Positions 53,501 through 63,697 of a stretch of DNA of 64,000 bases are shown in pieces (within the stretch, counting starts at the first letter, position 1; every line of letters begins with the position of its first letter). Under the pieces are notes generated by a model. The model was given only the letters and a program-made list of their open reading frames with translations, ran no database searches and was not told where the DNA came from. The stretch lies in the NCBI GenBank assembly GCA_902806575.1, contig CADCXD010000001.1:3906001-3970000 (forward strand). Reading direction: 5' to 3'. A program made the translations under genes and the position numbers. The stretch is from Jackrogersella multiformis. Taxonomy: Eukaryota > Ascomycota > Sordariomycetes > Xylariales > Hypoxylaceae.

Positions 53501-56329
53501 ACTTAGCATCTGGGTAATATTAGTCAACTGACACAGTTCCAAGGTTACGATACTTAATACTTACTATTACTTACCGGTATGTAAGTCTTTATCCTCATCC
53601 ATGACAGCGATCGCGAGATTAGCCCCCATGCAACATCGTCACCCGTCAAGCCTTCTCTCAGGATCAATGCCCCCCCTGTAGGCAAAAGTTCTTACCGACC
53701 GTCCCGATATTATGGTCAATGGTCAATGGTCATAGCAAAAAGCAAGAAAAAGACGGCAACATTTTACAATGCATCTTTTTACCAACATGTATATTAACTT
53801 ATGCGTCATGGTTCCCTCTCGAACGCGGAGTTTGGCCTTGCTGTCATTAATATATGCCATGCTACATAAACTGCTGGACGGACAAGTTGTATCAAACAAT
53901 GCAATCGACTAAGATACGTACGTACACGTGCATGTACATACCTACCTAGGTACTTAGGTAAACCTGGATACCTTCCTGTAATTTGTAGATATTCGATAGA
54001 CGATAATGAATGCCGAATATCGTCATTCGGCCCCCTACAATCTGATATGATAAAATGATTAAGCGACAAAGTGATAGAGAATATTTCCCCGGCTCCACCC
54101 CCGTGGAGTTCTAGACAATGATGAACACTGAATAATAATAATAAATCAAGTCTGTGCCGCCGCCGCTGTCATTGTCATTGCCAACCCTGTCGAGAGTCGA
54201 TGCAAATCATCATAAAAAAACAAACTATACACTACCTAGGCAACCCGGCAGCCAAGCTGTTACGTCCCGGTCCATCATCCGTCGGCTTACGATGGGAGCA
54301 TTAATGCACCTAAACCCAATCCTCATCGGTCCGCTGTGACTCGTCCCATGGTGGAGATAGACTAAGGCAAATCGAGCTTCTATTAAGCTGCTCACGATCT
54401 AATAATCATCAAATCAGCCAGGTTGGCTTCAATGATAACTAATGCTTTACACTAGCTACATTTGAGGATCAACCCTAGCTCGAGTGAGATTACCTGCATT
54501 CGTGAAATCTTTCCCTGTCAAACCCTATTCGCCTATTTACCGGTTGGGGGCACGCGATGGATAAAATTGAAGACACGACAAAATCAAATTGGAGCCTCTG
54601 GATGGCATGAGGGCATAACACAGATCTCCGTTATACCACGAGGTGATCATTTTAGTCGGGATAAAGGAGAATCAACCATCCACCAGGTGACGAGACTCGC
54701 ATTAAGGAATCCTCATGTGATGACTTCCAAGTGCTCGTTCTCGGCGTGCCATTGGACCCGGCACTCTCGAATCAGCTTCGCTTAAAATCGAGGCGAACTT
54801 TTTATCCTAGGAAGACAACCTATAACTCACCCTCCGAGTTTAAAATGCGATATGCTCGTAACAATGAACTCCGAAGCTGCCCAGGCGAACTAGTTAAATA
54901 TTGGTCGACGTGATAGTGCTTCTTTAGGATCAAAAAGTGATGGCTCACATCTCGATAGTTATTTGTCGTCCGAGTTGGCAGGCTGGATGTTCCATTCAAG
55001 TCGGATATAATCGGGAACGCCCATGCTCATTACATAGAGTCTTCCAGTAAATCGTGTCAGTCAACACAGATGTGGATAATGAACTATGTACAATACGCAA
55101 GCTGGTGGTAAGGAAGTAACCGTAGTAGCTACAACATCTAAATCTCACAATGACAACGTCGACGGACATAATTCTACTAGGTAGTGTACCTAGTGTAGAG
55201 AAATTTTAACACCAAGTCACAGTACAATATATGTAAGTATTTTCAGTCACCGACTCGTAAAATGTTGGTAAACTGTTGCATTGTTGCCCTCGGGCGAAGA
55301 TCAGATTGTCTTAGATCTTGGTTTGCTCCCTTGATGGCCCAAACTACACTAGTGCTATTGATGATCTTGCATTCGTTTGGTTTATCAATATCAAACCGTC
55401 GGTGTACTCCGCTACATAGCAGCATAGTAGACGACGCTGCTGATGGTGGCCGACGCTAACGTAGTATGTGTGAACTCGCTTCGCGGGGAGCATATGGACA
55501 CAGCTTCAAGCTGCATATCGTATGCGGGAACTTACTGCTTCCATGCAGAGTCGCAGGACAAGTGTGACCCCCGCCATGCCGTTCGTGGAGTTGGAAATTA
55601 ACAAGTCAATTGCCTTATTCGTCTTTGGGTCGGGTCGTTGAGCTGAATAGCTCTGTTCAAATGAGAAAGAGAGTTAGATTATGGGCTTTTTTTTCTTTAC
55701 GACCTACCCAATCCTACATGGCTTACATCTTCGTCACAGGCCGAGATCGAATACCTAGGTATCTAAGAGGCGCCTGCTAAAAACTTCTGTTAGTTTGCTG
55801 ACTGGAGAATATCGTTTCTCTATTTCGTCATATCGTCGTTGGACTCGGCCATTCACATACTTAAAGCCTCTGATATTCGGCCGTCATGTGCCCGTGGCTA
55901 AGGTCACGCTGACTTCGACGATATCCCATCATTGGGTACCGAGCCCAAGGTGGAGCCGTTGCAAGGGACTGTGGAACTTTTCGAAAACTTGTTCCTTTGC
56001 AGACCGGCCGCGGCCACAGAGAATTCGAATTCGAAGATTGGATAGATCCCTTAACCTAATAAAGCCGGACCGCTCCAGATCTCGACGGGTTCCACGGGGA
56101 GGAAGGGGGGCGTTTTCTAATCCAGTGGCTATCATCCCGTTGGGAAAATGCGAACATCTCTTTAAAGTGTCTTAGGATTCCGCCATTGGCTTCACGATAT
56201 CCCGGCATTGATGAGGGGAAAGCCCTAGTTTCTCCGAATTTAACCTTACCGGTAGCTTAAGAGATTAATAAGACGTCGTGGTTGGAGACGCCAATCCCAT
56301 CGCCTCGCAACGTACCACAGGAGAGGGGT

Positions 56330-56386
56330 TTAGGTCGAAAGATAGACGGAGAGGAAGACAGAGAGGAAGAGAGGAGAGGGAGAAGA
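56330..56386. other. GA-rich strand-biased tract
   Basis: A purine tract (GACGGAGAGGAAGACAGAGA and following) resembles the CT-rich promoter tracts of the real genes when read on the minus strand. No convincing gene lies downstream in that direction, only a 68-codon ATG frame at 56,135-55,929 with no known domain. It may be a cryptic promoter, a decayed promoter, or low-complexity DNA. Confidence 0.35.
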
Positions 56387-57837
56387 CTGTATGGTTACCG
56401 CATGGTGGTACATAGTAACCCTTAATAGACCTATAGAAGACGTATGAAAAGACCTTAGGCGCATAATACCTACTGTACATACAGCAGTATCTTACGCATC
56501 CCATACCTGGTACGGTATCCTATAATACCCAGTTGCCAGTGGAGAATCTACGGCAGATAAACCCCCTGGCATATGGTCGTATTATCCTCTCCGTCCGTCT
56601 ATCCGACCTAAACTGGATAGTGGACCATCTCCAGGGCTCTTCTTCTGTCTCTTCTTAGTAGTACCAGCATACTGGCATACTAGCATACTACCTAGCATGT
56701 GCAGAGCGCAGAGTGTGCAAACCGCAGACTGCAGACCGACTTTGGGTCGAATCCGCCAATGCTTATTGCCATTGCTAATGCTAATGCCGGCGTTTGCGGT
56801 CATCGTTCGAGCAAATTATCGTATCCCGGCTTGGGCTTTCAATTGACTTGATCCGCAGCTCACTCGGGATAGGCCGACTTCGCAAAGGAATGACGATGAG
56901 CGTCCCTCACCTCTGACCGCTTCAAGAAGATCAGGAACCACCTCGATTGATGGAATTTGCTGCGGTGGTGCAGTAGTGCGGGCGTCTCCAGTTGTACGGG
57001 TTTCCATTGTGGCACCTACGTAGAGAGAGTACTGCTACATCACACAGCTTCTGCGGAGAAGATCGAGGCATGAAATGATCTTCTCGCATGGCATCGACCC
57101 GTAAGGGGGCGCCCAACATCCATATGTATGTATGTACGTATGTTCGGGGCGCTTTTCGACTTCTTCCCTATGGGTTGACGGGCACGGATGTTGGTCCCTC
57201 CGCGCAGTTTACTATAGTGCTGCAGTTGTTTAGACTTCTGACTTCTAGAGTGCGCCACTTCTGCTTGCTAACGGTTGCTATTATGGCGATGCCTAATCGG
57301 GCTCTAAATCGAAGAAAGCGGACATGGGCTACACCCCTTGTCGCCCGTGCTTAGGCTATCTGGGCGCTTAGACGACGACGCCGCCAGGGTCGTAGAGAAA
57401 ACCGCGACCAATGACAGCTCGGAGATGCCCCAATTATCCTCTAGCACACCTTTAGTTTCTGTCCAACCAGCCTTCTGCTTTTGGTTGGCTTGACGCTGGG
57501 CATCTGGTGGGAAGCATTCTAGCCTTCGTGGGATTTGGGGCATCCCACGCACACAGAGGGGATGGATGCTATTATTAGGGACAGAGAGAGCACCACAGCG
57601 AGGTGACTCTGGTTTGGTTGAACTCTCCGCACCAACAACTAGGATGAAGTGTTACTGGCCTGTCGTGCGAAGACCCTAGAGACAAATCACATCGTGACTA
57701 GCTCCCTATCGTCACAGCGTTTTACCGTCTCCTGCATATAGTCTGTCCGTTACGATCCGGGGCTATACTACACCATATTCTAGGTAGTTATATGCCATAC
57801 ATATACATCCCGCAGGTGCCCGCGCTGTACTTTAGTC

Positions 57838-57920
57838 CCATTTCTCCTCCCCTTTGCGACGCCGAACCTATCCCTCGCCCACCGATAGCGAGCTTTATTT
57901 TTTCCTTTTCGTCATCGCAT
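57838..57920 (+). promoter_or_regulatory. CT-rich promoter tract of the SAM-PH gene
   Basis: A pyrimidine-rich stretch (TTTCTCCTCCCCTTT and TTTTTTCCTTTTC) lies 120-205 bases before the first proposed ATG. It is placed as expected for a filamentous-fungal transcription start region. Confidence 0.45.
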
Positions 57921-58041
57921 GATCTCATATACCCCGTTGGTCTAGACAGTGAGAGTGAAAGAGAATAGTGAAGCCGGCGACGGCACTAATACCAAAAATC
58001 CGCATATTTTTGCATTTTCCCTATTTTCCTAGTGATCCAAA

Positions 58042-60837
58042 ATGGTAAGATTATTAGTCTCGGCAGTTATCATCTCCCACTTCCGGATTGGCTCCCTTCT
58101 TTCGAAGTAATAGGAGCAGAGCAGTAGCTAACCCTTGATGCTGTAGAATACTACTACGCATTCGCTCAGGACGAGCGAGCGATCGCATAGAGAAATGCGC
58201 CAAAAGGCTCACTTACATGACCCTTTCTTCGGTCTAAAAGGGATTGACACACGCCCGACCTCGATAGCAACTGAGATTGTAGATACCGAATGGGATGAGG
58301 AAGAAGAAGATGAAGATATAGTCAGCGAGATAGAAGACGACGACCCGGATTCGCCACGGATAAGCTTGAACTCGGTAAGACTCCGAGAAATTCAAACGGC
58401 GACAACATGTGGTTTTGCTGGCGGCTAACAGAATCGCTAGTCTGGACAGCCGAGCGTAACAACCCTATCCTCATATGAAGAGATACAAACACCCAGGTCG
58501 AGCAGGGCTCGCGAGGTGTACCCGTTCGACTTCGACTCTTCAAAGCCGGTCGTGGGACCGAGAGGCCCACATCTATTCCGAGCCTCGACGACGGGGTCAT
58601 TCAACTCCTTCGAGTACCAGTCGACGCTGACTCTCTCGCCGATAACGCCCAAGACGGCCAGGCCATTCGAGGCCGACCATCGGTTCGCCATCACCTACGA
58701 GCCGCCGCCGCCTCGCTCGCGGAACAGCCCGTTCCAGTTCACGCACGAGAAGCTGGACCCGGCCGACCTGTCCCAATGGTCGCCGGAGAAGGTGGCGCAG
58801 TGGATGCTCAATGCTGGCATTGAAATCCCGGTCGCAGAGAAGTTCGTCGAGAACGACATCAACGGGGCCATCCTAATCACGCTGAAGTTCGAGGACCTGA
58901 AGGAGCTCAGCATCCAATCCTTCGGAGTTCGCACCAAGGTGTGGGAGGAGATCCACATACTGCGAGATAGCAAGGCGGCGGCAGCTTCGTCACCCAGACC
59001 CGACACCCCGATAGAAGACGAGGAGAGCAGGGAGGTGAGGAGGGAACGGAGGAGAGAGCGGAAGGAAGAGGAAGTCAACTGCGTCGACCGCAGCCAGAGC
59101 GTCAAGCCTTCGAGGAGCCTGAAGCGAAGCCACAGCAAGAAGAATCCGGCGCACGAAGACATCATCTCGCCCCTAGAGTCCGTGTCCATCGTCGGGATAG
59201 AGCAGATGATGCCGAAGCCGCACCACTGCTCCAAAGGCGAGAACTGCTCCAAGTTCAGGAGGCAGCAGCGGATGATCGAAGGCTTCAAGAGGGACCACCC
59301 CTTCGTGGACATCGACAAGGGCGGCATCATCATGGTCGCCGGAGACCCGGGCAACCCAGAGACCGCACCGGCCATCAACCGGCCCTCGTCCACCGAGGCG
59401 CTGCGCCCCATGTCGGATGCCGTGCAATCCGTAATCGCCTCGTCGGACGTTCTCGGCCCCGGCATGCCCCCTTTCCAGTACCTGCAGGAAGCCGCCCTGC
59501 GCAATCTTCAGACGCGAGACCCCCTGGACAACGTCAGGCAGTTTCTGAACTTCCAGCACCAGCACGGCGGCGACGAGTCCGGCACCAGCGAGGTCCCGCC
59601 AACGCCCCCCTTCGAGATCTCACCGTCATCTTCTTCTCTTTCTCCTCCCCCCGCAGCTCGAGCACCTCACGAGGGCCTGCGCTCCCTGCCTAAACTCGCC
59701 ATCCCGGGCCACCAGCAGGTCCACCAACCACAACATCAACAACAACCACAACAAACCCAGCGGCAATCCCAGCAACCCCGCAGCGACGCCAACCGCACGC
59801 CGCAGCCCTCCCACTTCCCGCAGCGCATGGACCGGGGGTCGGCGCTGTCGCCCGACCTGCAGCAGCACAACGCGCCGTACCGGTTCGGCACGCCCTTCTC
59901 GGACATGGACGTGCCGCTGACGGCCGTGCCCCTCGGCCCCGTCGCCCGCGACGCCTCGCAGTCCGTGCCCCCCGACATGAACTACCACCACGCCGCCGCG
60001 CCCCTGGTCGCCCGCTCGCAGTCCCGCGCCTCGCGCCGCCCCTCCTTCCAGGTCATGGCCCCCGTGTGCGAGGACGGCAGCGCCACCCCGCTCGCCCGCG
60101 CCGCCCACCGCTACACCTCCTCGCTGTCGCCCAAGTCCACCTCCGCCACCACGCCTAGGGCCCCGTCGCGGCCTCTCCAGGCCCCGCCGCGCCCGCAGTA
60201 CCCGTGGTCGCCGCTGTCGTCGCGCACGGGGCTAGCCCCCACCACCGCGGCCGCCGCCATGGCGCCCGTGACCAAGGACGCGGAGGGCGTGACGTACGCG
60301 GGGCCGGTGAAGAAGCGCAAGACGCGGATGCTGCGGCACGAATGGCACGACCAGTTCGCGACGCTGAAGGGCACGCGGCTGGCGCTGCACCGGGACGCGG
60401 CGTCGCGGCAGCGGGCGCTGGAGTACATCGACATCGACGACTACGCCATCGCGTGCTCGTCGCTGTCGACGGGGTCCAAGCTCAACGCCGCCTTCAAGGC
60501 CATGAGCATCTCGCGGTCGTCCAAAAACGTGTCGGCCGCCGACCCCGAGTCCGTCGCCGCCTTCAGCTTCCAGCTCATCCCCCAGGACACCGTGTCCAAG
60601 GCGGCCGGCGGCCGGCTGCGCAAGCGCGAGAGCCAGAGCGTCGGCGGCGGCGCCGGGTCGCTGCTGCCGAGCCCGCCCGGCATCGAGGGCGCGGCTAACG
60701 GCACGGGCAAGACGCACCACTTCGCTGTGCGCAGCCGCGACGAGCGGATCGACTGGATGCGCGAGCTCATGCTGGCCAAGGCGCTGAAGCAGAAGGGCGA
60801 GGGCTTCGAGGTTAGCGTTAATGGCAACATGATCTGA
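58042..60837 (+). CDS. SAM and PH domain protein (cortical/polarity adaptor type)
   Basis: Modelled as three exons, 58,042-58,044, 58,147-58,374 and 58,441-60,837, giving 875 residues. Exon 1 would be the lone codon ATG followed by GTAAGA; intron 1 has a CTAAC branch site and ends TGTAG. Intron 2 (58,375-58,440) has GTAAGA, GGCTAAC and CTAG, and joins phase 0. If the first intron is not real, translation would start at ATG 58,195 (858 residues). An acidic N-terminus (Asp/Glu run) precedes a SAM domain at about 187-253 (LSQWSPEKVAQWML). Then come a Lys/Arg/Ser-rich region, an HHCSKGENC motif at 338-346, disordered Pro/Ser and Gln-rich stretches (about 501-525), and a PH domain at about 690-858 interrupted by a long low-complexity insert. 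SAM-PH order recalls yeast Boi1/Boi2 and fission-yeast Pob1, which link membrane lipids and polarity, but no SH3 domain is seen. Role by family only. Confidence 0.88.
58045..58146 (+). other. proposed phase-0 intron after a single-codon first exon
   Basis: 102 bp: GTAAGA donor directly after ATG, CTAAC branch about 16 bases before a TGTAG acceptor. The sequence after it (NTTTHSLRTSERSHRE) reads in phase with the next exon. Unspliced, the same ATG opens a 22-codon upstream ORF ending at 58,110, the competing interpretation. Confidence 0.6.
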
Positions 60838-61958
60838 TAGGGTCTGATGTGATGGGGACTGCTGGTCCGATAGCCCTAACCTACTACATAACTACTTACT
60901 GGTAGTCTTTTGTTTCTTTTTTGTTCTGTTCTCTTCTCATGCTTCCAACTTCTACTGCCTACTCTAGGATCGCTGTATGTACGTGGTCTATCTACCTACA
61001 CGTTAATGTCTTGTGGTTGGTTCGTTGGTCAGTTGGTTGGTTGCTGCAGGTTGCTTTTCCCCTTACGTCGCTCGCTCGCTCGCTCGACGCGGAATAACGG
61101 ACAAAATGGGGTTGACGATGGTGATGTTGACGGTAATGGCGGCGATGGCGGCGAGAGGCGGGACAGCAGCATTTGATATCCAGGCACCGGAAGCTAGCGG
61201 GCTGCCTTTTGATTTTTTTTTCTAGTCGTTCCTCGTCTTCTTCCTCCGGTTGCTACTTAAACAAGTGAAGGCAACTTCCACCAGGGATGAAATGAACGGG
61301 TTTGGATAAATAGGTACCTACCCAACTAGGTATATTGTTTTTGTTTTTATTTTTCGGTCGACGACATGATATAACGGCGCATGAGATACCAACCACGCTC
61401 CTTATTTGTTATGTTGCGTATTGGAAGATCATGTATGGCTAGGGGAACTGGTAAAATTAGCTACGAAAATATGGAAGAGAAAAAAATTATAGGAAGATTG
61501 ATTAAAAATATAACTACTTAGTTCACTCTTAATGCGTTCTTCATGGGTCTTATAGTGAGTGAGTGATGATTCTACTTTATCCAAGGGCTCAACCACGAGT
61601 ATAAATTAGTCAAGGGGGTTCTAAAGTTATCCTATCCCTTACTTGACTCTATGTCCGTAGGCAGGTAACGGCACTAATTATAGAAATATCTCGTCGCGCT
61701 TCATATATGAAAAGGAAACATGGGACCTTATTGCCTGAAATCATCAACCGTCCGGCAATTTAAGAAACACTGTCATCTGATGCATCATGTTACATTTATA
61801 TTTTTTGGTATATAGCACATAGCTCTTCCTAGCTTGGCTAGCTATCTGCAAGGGGTTTCGATTCGATTCGAGTCGAGTATCTTACACCCCGAGCTGCGAG
61901 CTGCTAGGTGCCGGGAAATCAGCTAGAAGACCTGTCATATTGTTTCGTCGACAACTGA
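60838..61958. other. convergent intergenic region
   Basis: Lies between the 3' ends of the SAM-PH gene (plus) and the mS42 gene (minus), so it should hold both 3' UTRs and terminators. It includes a CGCT tetranucleotide run near 61,069-61,085 and a TACCTACC/ACTAGGTA motif near 61,313. No gene is seen. Confidence 0.6.
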
Positions 61959-63130
61959 TTAGATCATCATGGGAGGCTTCCTAATAATATTTGCCGCGTG
62001 CTCGACCTTCTGCCAATCGATCACCTGCCACCAGTCCTCGACGAACTGCCTCTTGCCTCCCACGCCACCTGCACCAATACCATAATCACGCAGCCACACG
62101 TGCTCCCAGGTGTTTAGACACAGAACGGGGATAACATCAGTGCCCCCAGGAGCAGTCTGGCTCTTGGTCACGAATTGCGAGCCAGTTGCCACTCCAGCGC
62201 CGGTTTTGGCGCGCTCTAGGTAGTCTTGGATGATGCTTCGCGATCCAAGTCCCTGGGTGTTCATGTCGACACCCTGTCGGCGCCAGTGTCCTGCCGTGTA
62301 AGGGGTGCCGGCGAGATAGGTCGCCAAGATACGCATCTCCGTCGACTGCACGTTCTTGACTAGCCACACAAACCCCGGGCCGAACATGCCCTCCGCCGTA
62401 GCGAGAAATTCGAGGCGGAGCGTCTCGATCGAGCTGAACTGCTTTGTGAGCTCGGTTCTTAGCATGGGAGGGATTCTGTTATCCCCCGTTTGAGGCTCTT
62501 TATGGGCTCCGTCAGCATCATGCCCTCTACTTCTCCCCTTTCTTTTCATTGTCGTGCGATTTGTTTGTTTCCTGGCTTACCTCCATTTTGGTCTTTCTGT
62601 TCCTCCGCATCCAAGTTCGCGAGGAAATCGAAGAACATGGCGTTGTTATGTGCCATAGAGGCATAGTTAAAAATCGGCGCCTGTGAAGCATCTCGCGCGG
62701 TCGCTTTGAGGATTGTTAAGACGTTCATATCTGCAAACTCGGTGCCTGACTTCGTAGTTAGCTTTCAATCATATAGAATCCTATATAATCCTATAGTTAA
62801 TTAGATGATGTCTATATCAAGCGTCTGCTGTGCCATTTCCTAGAGCACGATTGAAGGTGGATGTGCGGTTGACCGAGCATCGATTACACCAGTTTCTTCT
62901 TGACCCGCGTATAATACTATAGACGTACCGACGATTAAGGCATTGAGTCTTTCTATGACGAATTGCATGTACTTGGTCCATGCGAAGTCGAAACCTCCTG
63001 GCGATAGTAAACCGGGGACACCTTTATTTGGGTTGAAGAGACTTGGAGGTGGTGTGTGTATTGAGCGAGAGGATATTGCTGGACGCCATAGCCGACTGAC
63101 CCTCGGTATCCGTAATCTGGGTCGCAACAT
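61959..63130 (-). CDS. mitochondrial small-subunit ribosomal protein mS42 (Rsm26-like, SOD fold)
   Basis: Three exons on the minus strand: 63,130-62,929, 62,745-62,581 and 62,497-61,959, giving 301 residues. Intron 1 has GTACGT, GCTAAC and TCAG; intron 2 has GTAAGC and a CTGAC branch, with an AAAG acceptor chosen because it keeps frame. The Arg-rich N-terminus (MLRPRLRIPRVSRLWRP) is a mitochondrial targeting sequence. The rest has the iron/manganese superoxide dismutase fold: GFDFAWTKYM near 47-56, SMAHNNAMFF near 97-106, FGPGFVWLV and NTWEHVWLRDYG near 251-262. Of the four metal ligands of true SODs only the His of WEH (255) remains; others are Tyr/Met, Asn102 and Asn251. It is therefore read as the non-enzymatic SOD-like mitoribosome protein mS42 (yeast Rsm26), with its paralog mS43 (Mrp1) as the alternative. 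Confidence 0.86.
62498..62580 (-). other. second intron of the mS42 gene (acceptor uncertain)
   Basis: Donor GTAAGC at 62,580 is strong and leaves phase 1. No YAG acceptor downstream is in the right phase; CATAAAG at 62,498 is, and has CTGAC about 15 bases before it. GACGGAG, 9 bases earlier, is the other in-phase choice and would add three residues. Only the poorly conserved linker before PPMLRTELTKQF is affected. Confidence 0.55.
62746..62928 (-). other. first intron of the mS42 gene
   Basis: 183 bp, GTACGT donor, AAGCTAAC branch 17-20 bases before TCAG. Splicing creates NALIVGTEFADMN, the join expected from SOD-fold homologs. Confidence 0.85.
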
Positions 63131-63697
63131 TGTGCGTGGTTGTGGTATATGGAAGAGAGAGATTGCGGTTGCGATCTCGAGGTTAAGTAATGATTGATAA
63201 CTACCTAAGGTACGCAGCTTCTGTAGCTCACTTTTTTTCCTTGGTGTTGCAGGCGCGAGCATTGAAAGCGATGAAGCCTGATTGGTTAGGATAAAGTTCG
63301 GCTGGGAAATATTGAATTTGCCGTGTAACCAACTCTTAAGGTTAGGTGGGGAATCGAGATACTATAAGAAGGAGAGGATTTTTTATATATTTGAGTACCT
63401 AGGTACCTACCTACACTAGGTACCTTAGGTACATACCTATAAATGTTATGTTTAAATTCGGCGTTAATTACCTAGGTAGGTTATACAAATTTTATAAGCT
63501 CTACAGTTGGTAACCAGTCATAAGCCTGATCATATACAAAAGTTCAACTGTAAATTGTTAAAATAAAACGAACAAGAAAAAGGATCGATGTATCTATATC
63601 CTTTTCTACTGGCTCTAATGTGCAAGGCGCCATCTTATTAAACTGCTACGAATATTTATCCATTTAGTTGCTTTATTTTGACTACCTATATAGGTAC
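63131..63697. other. intergenic region with TACCTAGGTA cluster
   Basis: Upstream region of the mS42 gene and downstream region of the tyrosyl-tRNA synthetase gene, both on the minus strand. A dense cluster of palindromic motifs runs from 63,395 to 63,482 (TACCTAGGTACCTACCTACA, ACTAGGTACCTTAGGTACAT and CCTAGGTAGG). No gene is seen. Confidence 0.65.
63395..63482. repeat. TACCTAGGTA palindrome cluster
   Basis: Several overlapping copies of the palindrome TACCTAGGTA and half-motif TAGGTA within under 90 bases. This is the densest example of a motif also present near 43,637, 44,108, 45,890, 51,735-51,770, 52,021, 52,994-53,030, 53,160, 53,944, 54,236, 55,752 and 61,313, always outside coding exons. 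Confidence 0.7.

Larger units (their letters stand above)
50458..57837. other. gene-poor interval of about 7.4 kb
   Basis: No frame here has a recognisable domain, and the longer ones begin at non-ATG codons or lack protein-like composition. The interval has balanced base composition with normal CpA and TpG. It contains many TACCTAGGTA-type motifs, a GT microsatellite near 51,150, a cluster of GGGCTAATTTG repeats at 53.2-53.5 kb and a GA-rich tract near 56,340-56,385. It may hold non-coding transcripts, old transposon fragments or fast-evolving small genes; none can be supported from sequence alone. Confidence 0.5.

Noticed and set aside
54462..54785. 107-codon plus-strand frame
   Set aside because: Starts at TTG and shows no domain or conserved-looking motif.
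55795..56175. 126-codon plus-strand frame in the gene-poor interval
   Set aside because: It begins at TTG rather than ATG, is Arg-rich without domain features, and has no supporting splice signals.
58516..58518. GTG as a translation start for the SAM-PH gene
   Set aside because: Nuclear fungal genes start at ATG. The frame extends upstream 25 codons to a good CTAG acceptor at 58,440 and joins an ATG-bearing exon in phase.
61959..62728. Annotation of the SOD-like gene as an active superoxide dismutase
   Set aside because: Three of the four metal ligands are replaced, and the N-terminal and core motifs match the mitoribosomal SOD-fold proteins.
63131..63262. Longer N-terminus for mS42 from an upstream in-frame start at 63,262
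   Set aside because: The downstream ATG at 63,130 begins a textbook Arg-rich mitochondrial presequence; the 44 residues before it do not look like a targeting signal.
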